40,152 bases of DNA, taken from positions 1 to 40,152 of the forward strand of contig JAQCJC010000010.1 of assembly GCA_027593245.1 (NCBI GenBank), in the 5' to 3' direction. Made by a program: the position numbers and the translations under genes. This document shows positions 25,432-32,311 of this stretch, in pieces. Under the pieces are notes generated by a model that was not told the origin of the DNA, did not search any database, and saw only the letters and a list, made by a program, of their open reading frames with translations. Numbering within the stretch: position 1 is the first letter of the stretch; each line of letters begins with the position of its first letter. Source of the stretch: Bacteroidota bacterium. GTDB lineage: Bacteria; Bacteroidota; Bacteroidia; Flavobacteriales; Flavobacteriaceae.

Positions 25432-26964
25432 ATGAAAACTTTACGCCTTATACTGGGAGATCAACTCAACGAAAACCATTCATGGTTTTCGAGTGTTGAC
25501 GATCAAATTTTGTATTGCATTTTTGAAATGCGTCAAGAAACAGATTATGTTCAACACCACATTCAAAAAGTTATTGGTTTCTTTGCTGCCATGCGCGCTT
25601 TTGGAGAACGACTTAAAGACAAAGGGCACAGAGTACATTATTTTAAAATTAATGATGCTAAAAATCATCAAAATTTAGAGAAAAATATAAAATTACTTAT
25701 TGAACAGAACAATATTGGGCACTTTGAATACCAAGCTCCTGACGAGTATCGCTTAGATGAACAAATGAGAACAATTTGTAGTGCTATTAAAATAAGTTAT
25801 AAATGTCATGATTCTGAACATTTTTTAACAACTCGTGGTGAACTAAGCTCTTTTTTTGAAGGTAAGAAGCAACTTCTAATGGAACGATTCTACAGGTATA
25901 TGCGCAAAAAACACCACATTTTAATGGTAGGTGAGCAACCAGAAGGCGGGATTTGGAATTATGACCACAACAATAGAAAAAAATGGAAAGGTTCACCAGA
26001 AATACCAATATATAAAGCATTCAAGAATGAGACCAAAACAATTTGTGATGACATAGTTAAAAGTAAAATAAAAACAATAGGTCATTTTAAAGGACCCTTT
26101 TTCGAATACCCGATAAATCTAAAACAGGCACAACATCAATTATCCTATTTTTGCAAAAACCTTCTCCCCTATTTTGGTGACTATCAAGATGCGCTTCACA
26201 GCGATGAAGTATACCTTTTTCACTCTAGGCTTTCATTTGCCATGAATTTAAAAATAATTAGCCCCAAAGAAGTTATTTATGCTGTTTTAAATGAATATAA
26301 AAAAAATAAGGAAGCCGTAACCATAGCGCAAGTAGAAGGCTTCATTCGCCAAGTTATAGGTTGGCGAGAGTACATGCGCGGTATGTATTGGAAAGAGATG
26401 CCGGTGTATAAAGGATTGAATGAGTTGGAAAATCATGAAAAAATCCCAGATTTCTTTTGGACAGGAAAAACAAAAATGAATTGCCTTGAAAAAACAATTA
26501 AAAATTCTCTTGACCACGCTTATGCACATCACATCCAACGGTTGATGATTACTGGTAATTACCTCTTACTTACACAAACTCATCCTGACGATGTTGACGA
26601 CTGGTATTTAGGAATTTATATCGATGCTTTGCAATGGGTGCAGCTACCAAATACAAGAGGAATGAGTCAATATGCAGATGGTGGTAAAATAGCAACTAAG
26701 CCATATGTTTCATCAGGAAGCTACATAAATAAGATGAGTAATTATTGTAGTTCGTGTCAATACAACGTCAAGGAACGTCTTGGACCAAATGCTTGTCCCT
26801 TCAATAGTTTATATTGGAATTTCTTAGACGACAAAAAACAGAAACTCGCCAAAAACCAGCGTATGCGTATGATGTATTCGGTTTTGAATAAATTTTCGAG
26901 CGAAGAAGTACACAAAATTAAACTTAGAGCAAGTGAGATTATGAGTAATCCTGAAAATTATTAA
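25432..26964 (+). CDS. Fe-S bacterial cryptochrome / (6-4) photolyase (PhrB type)
   Basis: A 510-aa protein of the deoxyribodipyrimidine photolyase-related (FeS-BCP) clade, whose characterised members repair (6-4) photoproducts. The start LRLILGDQLNENHSWF is diagnostic. Four cysteines fit the [4Fe-4S] ligands: Cys351 (MNCL before the AYAHHIQRLM motif), Cys439 and Cys442 (CSSC) and Cys455 (NACPF). These are each one position from C350/C438/C441/C454 of Agrobacterium PhrB. WYLGIYIDALQWVQLPNTRGMSQYADGG is the conserved active-site block. Known members bind dimethyl-ribityl-lumazine as antenna. It is the last gene of operon 1, with 95 bp before the next start. Confidence 0.95.
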   Translation: MKTLRLILGDQLNENHSWFSSVDDQILYCIFEMRQETDYVQHHIQKVIGFFAAMRAFGERLKDKGHRVHYFKINDAKNHQNLEKNIKLLIEQNNIGHFEYQAPDEYRLDEQMRTICSAIKISYKCHDSEHFLTTRGELSSFFEGKKQLLMERFYRYMRKKHHILMVGEQPEGGIWNYDHNNRKKWKGSPEIPIYKAFKNETKTICDDIVKSKIKTIGHFKGPFFEYPINLKQAQHQLSYFCKNLLPYFGDYQDALHSDEVYLFHSRLSFAMNLKIISPKEVIYAVLNEYKKNKEAVTIAQVEGFIRQVIGWREYMRGMYWKEMPVYKGLNELENHEKIPDFFWTGKTKMNCLEKTIKNSLDHAYAHHIQRLMITGNYLLLTQTHPDDVDDWYLGIYIDALQWVQLPNTRGMSQYADGGKIATKPYVSSGSYINKMSNYCSSCQYNVKERLGPNACPFNSLYWNFLDDKKQKLAKNQRMRMMYSVLNKFSSEEVHKIKLRASEIMSNPENY

Positions 26965-26983
26965 GCTGTTAAAGAAAAACTAA

Positions 26984-27005
26984 AAATGTTAATGTTTTTT
27001 TAATT
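26984..27005 (+). promoter_or_regulatory. 22-bp shared upstream element, copy 2 (AAATGTTAATGTTTTTTTAATT)
   Basis: 21 of 22 bases are identical to the element at 21333-21354, and it has the same 26-bp distance to a TAnnTTTG box. It starts 20 bp downstream of the Fe-S photolyase stop, outside coding sequence. Confidence 0.6.
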
Positions 27006-27013
27006 GTAACTAG

Positions 27014-27029
27014 TAATGTTATAACATTA
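27014..27029. promoter_or_regulatory. 16-bp perfect palindrome TAATGTTATAACATTA
   Basis: Perfect dyad ending 2 bp upstream of the -7 box at 27032, where the -33 element would be. Its half-site AATGTT repeats the core of the adjacent 22-bp element, suggesting the same protein could bind both. Confidence 0.5.
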
Positions 27030-27031
27030 AT

Positions 27032-27039
27032 TAAGTTTG
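27032..27039 (+). promoter_or_regulatory. -7 box TAAGTTTG of the photolyase operon 2
   Basis: A perfect TAnnTTTG match 20 bp before the TTG start codon at 27060. Its last bases begin an inverted repeat AGTTTG-N6-CAAACT (27034-27051) that resembles the palindrome at the proteorhodopsin promoter. Confidence 0.55.
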
Positions 27040-27059
27040 ATTAAACAAACTCAAATATT

Positions 27060-27485
27060 TTGGTTCTAGATACAACAAATTACAACAAGGAGCACAAGTC
27101 AATTATCGATCAGTTTGTTGGTGAATCATACAATCTATGGGAAGCTATAAGACGTGGTGGTGTGGGTTCAAAACGGATGATTGTAGAAAAATTGAGTCCA
27201 AATTTAGGCCACATTACCAACACCACTTCTGACATCAATTATGCTAATATTGAACTAAGAAAAAGAGGCGTTCTAATTCACATTACAAAAGGTTTAAAAA
27301 ACTACACTTGGGCAATAACATTTTACCAGCTTGTTTTTTATAAAACAAACTTCACTAGCATCCACGCACAAGGAAAATTTATTCATTTTAAAAATTCCAA
27401 AATGTTTAAAGAAAATAAATCCTTTTTTAAGAATTTAATGAACGAAAAAATTGAGTTTGATCAACAATATATACTTCCTCATTAA
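27060..27485 (+). CDS. conserved-looking 141-aa protein of unknown function, first gene of photolyase operon 2
   Basis: A 141-aa cytoplasmic protein that I cannot assign to a named family. It has a helical start (SIIDQFVGESYNLWEAIRRG) and a central block GSKRMIVEKLSPNLGHITNT, then DINYANIELRKRGVLIHITK. An aromatic stretch (YTWAITFYQLVFYKT) could be a beta-rich core rather than a membrane helix. The start is TTG, agreeing with a -7 box 20 bp upstream; no in-frame ATG occurs before residue 40. It ends on TAATG, coupling it to the TIGR03643 gene. As promoter-proximal gene of a photolyase operon it merits attention. Confidence 0.8.
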   Translation: MVLDTTNYNKEHKSIIDQFVGESYNLWEAIRRGGVGSKRMIVEKLSPNLGHITNTTSDINYANIELRKRGVLIHITKGLKNYTWAITFYQLVFYKTNFTSIHAQGKFIHFKNSKMFKENKSFFKNLMNEKIEFDQQYILPH

Positions 27486-27757
27486 TGAAACTAACAGCAA
27501 TTGATATCGACAGAATTATTGAAATGGCTTGGGAGGATCGTACAACTTTTGAGTCAATTAAATTTCAATTTAACTTAACAGAACAGCAAGTGATTGAGCT
27601 CATGCGTAGCCAAATGAAACCAAAAAGTTTTAGGCTTTGGCGGGCAAGAGTTCAAGGCAGAAAAACAAAACATCAGATGCTCCGCTCTTTTGAATCGGGT
27701 CGATTCAAATGCAGTAGACAAAAAACAATTTCAAATAATAAAATTTCAAAACGCTGA
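27485..27757 (+). CDS. TIGR03643/DUF2805 family protein
   Basis: A 90-aa basic protein that matches TIGR03643 (DUF2805): IDRIIEMAWEDRTTFESIKF, LTEQQVIELMRSQMKPKSF, RLWRARVQGRKTKHQ. The AWEDRTTFESI and EQQVIELMR segments look like a helix-turn-helix, and the C-terminal tail is strongly basic with a single Cys, so nucleic-acid binding is plausible. Members are repeatedly encoded next to cryptochromes and DUF2256; function is unknown. It overlaps the preceding gene by one base and is followed after 4 bp by folE. Confidence 0.9.
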   Translation: MKLTAIDIDRIIEMAWEDRTTFESIKFQFNLTEQQVIELMRSQMKPKSFRLWRARVQGRKTKHQMLRSFESGRFKCSRQKTISNNKISKR

Positions 27758-27761
27758 AGAC

Positions 27762-28445
27762 ATGAACACTAACTCCACAGAAAAAAATTCACTAAATGAG
27801 TTTTCTCATTACGCAATTGGAGACGACCACCTATATACTGGATTAGAAACGCCAATAAAAAAAGATGCTTTTTTGTTAAGTGATGAAGATAAAAAGAAAA
27901 AAATTTCAATTCTATTTGAAGAGATAATGAATGTCATGGGCCTAGATTTAGAAGATGACTCTCTTAGAGGTACACCAGATCGAGTGGCTAAAATGTATAT
28001 TGATGAAATTTTTTCAGGCTTAAACCCCAAAAACAAGCCTAAGATAGCATTGTTTGATAACAAATACCAATACAATCAGATGTTGGTTGAAAAGAACATT
28101 ACATTTTATTCCAACTGTGAACATCACTTTGTTCCTATAGTAGGCAAGGCCCATGTGGCATATATTTCATCTGGAAAAGTTATTGGCTTATCCAAACTGA
28201 ACAGAATTGTACAATATTTCTCAAAGCGTCCACAAGTTCAGGAACGCTTGACAAATCAGATTGGTGAAGAACTAAAAAAAATCTTAGGAACTGATGACGT
28301 TGCTGTAATTATTGATGCCAAACACTTGTGTGTTTCATCTAGGGGGATTAAAGACGAATCCTCAGCTACTGTTACTGCTTACTACAGCGGAGCGTTTAAT
28401 AGCTCAGCCAAAATAGCTGAGCTAAATAATTATATAAAATCATAA
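27762..28445 (+). CDS. folE: GTP cyclohydrolase I FolE
   Basis: A 227-aa enzyme converting GTP to 7,8-dihydroneopterin triphosphate, the entry to folate and other pterins. Zn ligands and catalytic residues are visible in YSNCEHHFVPIVGKAHVAYI and in AKHLCVSSRGIKDESS; the core also has RGTPDRVAKMY and GLSKLNRIVQYFSKRPQVQERL. The ORF-track start lies inside the upstream gene; ATG 27762 (MNTNSTEKN) follows the TIGR03643 stop by 4 bp. DASH and CPD photolyases use methenyl-THF as antenna, so folE here may raise pterin supply in light (inference); it could also be the only housekeeping copy. Confidence 0.96.
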   Translation: MNTNSTEKNSLNEFSHYAIGDDHLYTGLETPIKKDAFLLSDEDKKKKISILFEEIMNVMGLDLEDDSLRGTPDRVAKMYIDEIFSGLNPKNKPKIALFDNKYQYNQMLVEKNITFYSNCEHHFVPIVGKAHVAYISSGKVIGLSKLNRIVQYFSKRPQVQERLTNQIGEELKKILGTDDVAVIIDAKHLCVSSRGIKDESSATVTAYYSGAFNSSAKIAELNNYIKS

Positions 28446-28447
28446 TA

Positions 28448-28672
28448 ATGAGTACGATAAAACAAGGAGAAGAATTTTTAAACAAGAGTTTAAAATTTAA
28501 AAACACAAGCGAACGAATTGAAGCTTCAAGAGAGGTTAAGTCGTTAATTCTGGGTATAAATGAGATTTACAAGACCAACAAGGATCAGAAATTGATGGAT
28601 CTAATGAAGGACCTCACAGTTGTCAAACAAAAAATTGAAAAGCGATTAAAAGGAAGGCCATTAAAGTCATGA
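28448..28672 (+). CDS. 74-aa helical protein of unknown function
   Basis: A 74-aa, highly charged, probably all-helical protein with no Cys, no Trp and a basic C-terminus (KQKIEKRLKGRPLKS). No family is recognised. It is real rather than a chance ORF because its start follows the folE stop by 2 bp, its stop overlaps the SDR start (ATGA), and no other frame explains the interval. It may act as a small adaptor or nucleic-acid-associated factor, but no motif supports a specific role. Confidence 0.72.
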   Translation: MSTIKQGEEFLNKSLKFKNTSERIEASREVKSLILGINEIYKTNKDQKLMDLMKDLTVVKQKIEKRLKGRPLKS

Positions 28673-29352
28673 AAACTATCATTATTATTGGCGGAAGCAA
28701 AGGAATTGGAGAAGCAATTATTGAAAAGCTTATTCCAAACTACCTAATTATCAATCTAAGTAGATCGAAACCCCATATTGAACACCAGAATTTAACACAT
28801 TACAATTGTGATGTTTTGAGTGATGAACTCCCAGCTATTGAGCGTGCTGATGGCCTTATATATTGTCCTGGAAGTATAAATCTAAAGCCGTTTAAAAGAC
28901 TAAGTTTGGACGACTTCAGAACAGATTTTGAAATTAATGTCATTGGTGCCGTAAGGAGCATACAGGCTTATGCACCAGCACTTGTTCAATCAGAAAATGG
29001 ATCAATTGTACTTTTCAGTTCGGTTGCTACATCTATGGGTATGCCTTTCCATGCGAGTGTTTCTACTGCAAAGTCTGCTGTAGAGGGCCTCATGAAGTCT
29101 GTTGCAGCTGACTTGGCACCCAAAGTCAGGGTTAATGCTATTGCACCAACAATCACCCAGACAGATCTTGCAGCAAAGTTACTGCGCAATGAACGCATGA
29201 TCGAAAATACAATACAAAGGCACCCACTAAAGAAATTTTTAGACCCGAGCGAAGTTGCTGCAATGGCTGAATATTTGATTTCAGATGTGTCAAAATCATT
29301 ATCTGGCCAAGTGTTTAAACTCGATTGTGGAATTGTTTCTTTAAAGGTTTAA
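28669..29352 (+). CDS. SDR-family oxidoreductase with non-canonical active site
   Basis: A 227-aa Rossmann-fold protein of the classical SDR family. The cofactor loop is IIGGSKGIGEAI, followed by YCPGS (the NAG-like segment), the structural Asn in FEINVIGAV, the catalytic Ser in IVLFSSVAT and the catalytic Lys in STAKSAVEGL. The Tyr expected four residues before that Lys (YxxxK) is Val (HASVSTAK), so the usual proton donor is missing. The C-terminal RVNAIAPTITQTDLA and SGQVFKLDCGI are typical. The substrate is unknown and it may have a different mechanism or a binding role. It overlaps the 74-aa gene and abuts the peroxidase gene. Confidence 0.9.
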   Translation: MKTIIIIGGSKGIGEAIIEKLIPNYLIINLSRSKPHIEHQNLTHYNCDVLSDELPAIERADGLIYCPGSINLKPFKRLSLDDFRTDFEINVIGAVRSIQAYAPALVQSENGSIVLFSSVATSMGMPFHASVSTAKSAVEGLMKSVAADLAPKVRVNAIAPTITQTDLAAKLLRNERMIENTIQRHPLKKFLDPSEVAAMAEYLISDVSKSLSGQVFKLDCGIVSLKV

Positions 29353-29353
29353 C

Positions 29354-29905
29354 ATGATCCACTCAAGACTTCTTACGTTAATTTTATTTTTTTTTATTAC
29401 TTCAAATAATACAAATGCACAAAACAGTAAACCCATGAACATATACGATATCAATATTAATGCTCTTGGTGGGACTCCAATAAAACTCAAGGATTACAAA
29501 GGAAAGTACATTCTGTTTGTTAATGTCGCATCTGAGTGTGGGTTTACAAATCAATACGCAGGACTTGAAAAACTTTACAATACGTACAAAGAAAGACTGA
29601 TGGTGATCGGAGTTCCTTGTAATCAATTCGGACAACAAGAGCCTGGAGACCCAACTCAGATAGAAAACTTTTGCAAAAAAAATTATGGGGTATCCTTTGT
29701 GATGACCGAAAAAATAATTGTTAAAGGCAAAGATAAACACCAGTTGTACAACTGGTTAACTGACAAGAAATTGAATGGTAAAAACAATACTTCTGTTAAA
29801 TGGAACTTTCAAAAATATATTGTTGGACCCGATGGTGAATACATAGATTATTTCTATTCAATGACAAAACCAATGAGTAGCAAAATCACGAAACTAATTA
29901 AATAG
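29354..29905 (+). CDS. exported glutathione peroxidase-like thiol peroxidase
   Basis: A 183-aa GPx-family peroxidase, 23 or so residues longer than cytosolic forms because of a signal peptide (LLTLILFFFITSNNTNAQ), so probably periplasmic. Peroxidatic Cys lies in NVASECGFTNQY, with the partner residues in VPCNQFGQQEPG and VKWNFQKY. A further Cys in NFCKKNYGVSF is where thioredoxin-dependent GPx enzymes have the resolving Cys. The peroxidatic codon is TGT, so this is not a selenoprotein. It removes hydrogen or lipid peroxides, which fits an operon for light damage. Confidence 0.92.
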   Translation: MIHSRLLTLILFFFITSNNTNAQNSKPMNIYDININALGGTPIKLKDYKGKYILFVNVASECGFTNQYAGLEKLYNTYKERLMVIGVPCNQFGQQEPGDPTQIENFCKKNYGVSFVMTEKIIVKGKDKHQLYNWLTDKKLNGKNNTSVKWNFQKYIVGPDGEYIDYFYSMTKPMSSKITKLIK

Positions 29906-29907
29906 AT

Positions 29908-30075
29908 ATGTTTGGATTATTTAAACGAAAAACTGAGACTGAAAAGTTACAAGACCGCTACAAAAAACTTATGGCTGAATGGCATGACTTGTCGTCTATC
30001 GACAGATCGGCAAGTGATGCTAAATATGCCGAGGCACAAAAAGTATTGGACCAACTTGACGAATTAACGCTTTAG
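29908..30075 (+). CDS. Lacal_2735-type small protein (missed by ORF track)
   Basis: A 55-aa protein not in the ORF track (below its length limit). The sequence MFGLFKRKTETEKLQDRYKK, then LMAEWHDLSSIDRSASDAKY and AEAQKVLDQLDEL, fits the Lacal_2735 family of small, charged, helical proteins found in Flavobacteriia near photolyase and TspO genes. The N-terminal MFGLFKR could make peripheral contact with the membrane. Function is unknown. It starts 3 bp after the peroxidase stop, and its TAG directly abuts the tspO ATG. Confidence 0.88.
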   Translation: MFGLFKRKTETEKLQDRYKKLMAEWHDLSSIDRSASDAKYAEAQKVLDQLDELTL

Positions 30076-30537
30076 ATGAAATTCACAGTTGTTCTTATTG
30101 TATTCTTAGCGCTAAATTTTGGCGCTCTTGCTCTTGGTACAATACTAATGGCTAATGGACCTGAAACGCTTTGGTATTCATCTCTAAATAAAGCGCCATG
30201 GACTCCTGCAGGTTGGGTTTTTGGTGCTGCATGGACCTGCGTAATGGTTTTTTTCTCCGTATTTATGACCTTTCTTATTCAAAACGAAAACCTCAATAAA
30301 GTTCTTAAGCTTTACATTATACAATTTATACTGAATGTATCTTGGAATTATATATTTTTTAACCAACAGCTCACAACGCTTGGTCTAATGAGTATAATTA
30401 CACTCACGATTCTTGTATTGTATTTCCTAGTTGCTTTTAAGGAGAGTCTAAAACAAAACCGGTTTTTTATACTGCCTTATTTTATTTGGCTAATAGTGGC
30501 CACTTCACTCAATGCCTATATTGTACTCTATAACTAA
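30076..30537 (+). CDS. TspO/MBR family protein (tryptophan-rich sensory protein)
   Basis: A 153-aa five-helix membrane protein of the TspO/translocator family. Loop 1 has WYSSLNKAPWTPAGWVFGAAW, the cholesterol/porphyrin-pocket signature, and later helices include NVSWNYIFFNQQ and ATSLNAYIVLYN, with the aromatic and Asn residues common in the family. Bacterial TspO binds and helps degrade porphyrins in light and affects stress responses. In this operon it is likely part of photo-oxidative protection. It directly abuts the gene before it and the SRPBCC gene after it. Confidence 0.94.
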   Translation: MKFTVVLIVFLALNFGALALGTILMANGPETLWYSSLNKAPWTPAGWVFGAAWTCVMVFFSVFMTFLIQNENLNKVLKLYIIQFILNVSWNYIFFNQQLTTLGLMSIITLTILVLYFLVAFKESLKQNRFFILPYFIWLIVATSLNAYIVLYN

Positions 30538-31005
30538 ATGAAATTATACACTTTACATACAAAACAAAATCTTCCAATATCTTTGGATGAAGCTTGGGCA
30601 TTTTTATCAAGCCCAGAAAACTTAAAGACAATAACTCCTGATTATATGGGATTTCATATTTTATCTGGTGCAGATCGAGAGATGTATCCTGGACAGATTA
30701 TTCAATATATTGTAACTCCTGTATTGGGCATCAAAACAAAATGGGTCACAGAAATAACCCATGTTCAGGACAAATCATACTTTGTAGACGAGCAACGTTT
30801 TGGTCCCTATGCACTTTGGCATCATAAGCATTTTATTAAACCAATAAAAGGAGGTGTTGAAATGGAAGACATAGTGGACTACAAACTTCCTTTTGGAATG
30901 CTTGGACAATTGGCACATCCCATACTAGTTAAACCAAAACTAAAAGAGATCTTTGAGTATAGACAAAAAAAACTTATTGAGCTCTTTGGCCCTTTCAAAT
31001 CATGA
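30538..31005 (+). CDS. SRPBCC-family ligand-binding protein
   Basis: A 155-aa START/Bet v1-like (SRPBCC) fold: LPISLDEAWAFLSSPENLKTITPDYMGF at the N-terminus, GIKTKWVTEITHVQDKSYFVDEQ and FGPYALWHHKHFIKPIKGG in the strands, and a C-terminal helix. These small proteins bind hydrophobic ligands and are commonly encoded beside photolyases in Bacteroidota and cyanobacteria; some are labelled cell division inhibitors without direct evidence. The ligand is unknown. It overlaps the photolyase gene by 4 bp (ATGA), so the two products are probably made together. Confidence 0.88.
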   Translation: MKLYTLHTKQNLPISLDEAWAFLSSPENLKTITPDYMGFHILSGADREMYPGQIIQYIVTPVLGIKTKWVTEITHVQDKSYFVDEQRFGPYALWHHKHFIKPIKGGVEMEDIVDYKLPFGMLGQLAHPILVKPKLKEIFEYRQKKLIELFGPFKS

Positions 31006-32303
31006 GTCCTACAGCTATTTTTTGGTATAGAAGAGATCTAAGACTTAATGATGTTCATGGCTTATATCAAGCGCTAAAACAGCACGAGAGTGTTCTTCTT
31101 ATATTTATATTTGACCCTGAAATTTTAGGTTGTTTGCCAAAGGATGATGCCCGTGTTGATTTTATATACCATCGACTAAAAGACCTAAATATTGCGCTTA
31201 GTAAACATCGAACAGCAATTCATACATTTTATGCAAGCCCAAAGGAAGTATTTACTTCAATAATAAAACAACACAACATCAAGGCGGTGTATACCAATCA
31301 CGACTACGAGCCTTATGCCATTAAAAGAGATGCGGATATTGAAGCACTGTTAAATGATCAAAAAATCACATTTACATCATACAAAGACCAAGTTATTTTT
31401 GAAAAGAATGAAGTCACAAAAGATGACGGTTTACCCTATAAAGTTTATACTCCCTATTCAAAGAAATGGTTGAGTTTATTTGATGAAAAGCAAACACAAG
31501 CTTATCCATCTGAGGAATTTTTAGACAATGCGGCAAAATTAGAAGTACCTCAATGGGTAGAAAAGAAAGATATGGGCTTTGTTTCATCAAAAACAAAAAT
31601 TGAACCGTACAAAATTGAAGATGAATTAATAGATGCATACGAAGAGAAAAGAAATACACCCTCAGTAGATGGAACATCCCGACTGGGCCCCCATTTGCGC
31701 TTTGGAACGGTAAGTATAAGAAGTATTGTGAAAAAATCGAGAAATAGCCAAAACATTACATTTTTAAAAGAGCTTATTTGGCGTGAGTTTTTTATGCAAA
31801 TCTTATGGCATTTTCCCGATACTATAGCAAAAAGTTTTAAGCCGCAATACGAAGCAATAAAATGGCGTAACAATAAAGAAGAGTTTCAAATGTGGTGCCA
31901 GGGTAAAACAGGTTATCCGCTAGTTGATGCTGGGATGCGCGAATTGAATCAAACAGGATTTATGCACAACAGAGTTCGCATGCTTGTCGGTAGTTTTTTA
32001 TGCAAACACTTACTCATAGATTGGCGATGGGGTGAAGCTTACTTTGCTGAGAAGTTACATGATTTTGAGCTATCCAGCAATGTGAGCAATTGGCAATGGG
32101 TAGCGGGTTGTGGAGTTGATGCAGCACCCTATTTTAGAATATTTAATCCTACAACACAAATCACAAAATTTGATAAAGATCACCTTTACATCAAAAAATG
32201 GGTTCCTGAATATCAAGAATTTTCGTATCCTAAACCTACAGTCGATCATAAATTTGCTCGAGAACGTTGTTTGGAAACCTACAAAAAAGCATTGAACAGA
32301 TAA
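31002..32303 (+). CDS. phrB: deoxyribodipyrimidine photolyase, class I CPD type
   Basis: A 433-aa light-driven DNA repair flavoprotein. The antenna domain starts AIFWYRRDLRLNDVHGLYQAL. The FAD domain shows TSRLGPHLRFGTVSIRS, LIWREFFMQILWHFP, TGYPLVDAGMRELNQTGFMHNR and SNWQWVAGCGVDAAPYFRIFNP, the class I signature. Length is slightly below E. coli PhrB (472). Repair of cyclobutane dimers is the likely activity. It differs in clade from the DASH and Fe-S proteins of operon 1, so the block covers CPD and (6-4) lesions. It is the last gene of operon 2 and converges on murA with 8 bp between stops. Confidence 0.94.
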   Translation: MSPTAIFWYRRDLRLNDVHGLYQALKQHESVLLIFIFDPEILGCLPKDDARVDFIYHRLKDLNIALSKHRTAIHTFYASPKEVFTSIIKQHNIKAVYTNHDYEPYAIKRDADIEALLNDQKITFTSYKDQVIFEKNEVTKDDGLPYKVYTPYSKKWLSLFDEKQTQAYPSEEFLDNAAKLEVPQWVEKKDMGFVSSKTKIEPYKIEDELIDAYEEKRNTPSVDGTSRLGPHLRFGTVSIRSIVKKSRNSQNITFLKELIWREFFMQILWHFPDTIAKSFKPQYEAIKWRNNKEEFQMWCQGKTGYPLVDAGMRELNQTGFMHNRVRMLVGSFLCKHLLIDWRWGEAYFAEKLHDFELSSNVSNWQWVAGCGVDAAPYFRIFNPTTQITKFDKDHLYIKKWVPEYQEFSYPKPTVDHKFARERCLETYKKALNR

Positions 32304-32311
32304 GCTTGAGG

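Noticed and set aside
27690-27761. N-terminal extension of FolE in the ORF track
   Set aside because: It overlaps the end of the TIGR03643 gene; the ATG at 27762, 4 bp after that stop, is the better start.
29354-29905. Selenocysteine in the glutathione peroxidase
   Set aside because: The peroxidatic residue is encoded by TGT (Cys) and no in-frame TGA occurs.
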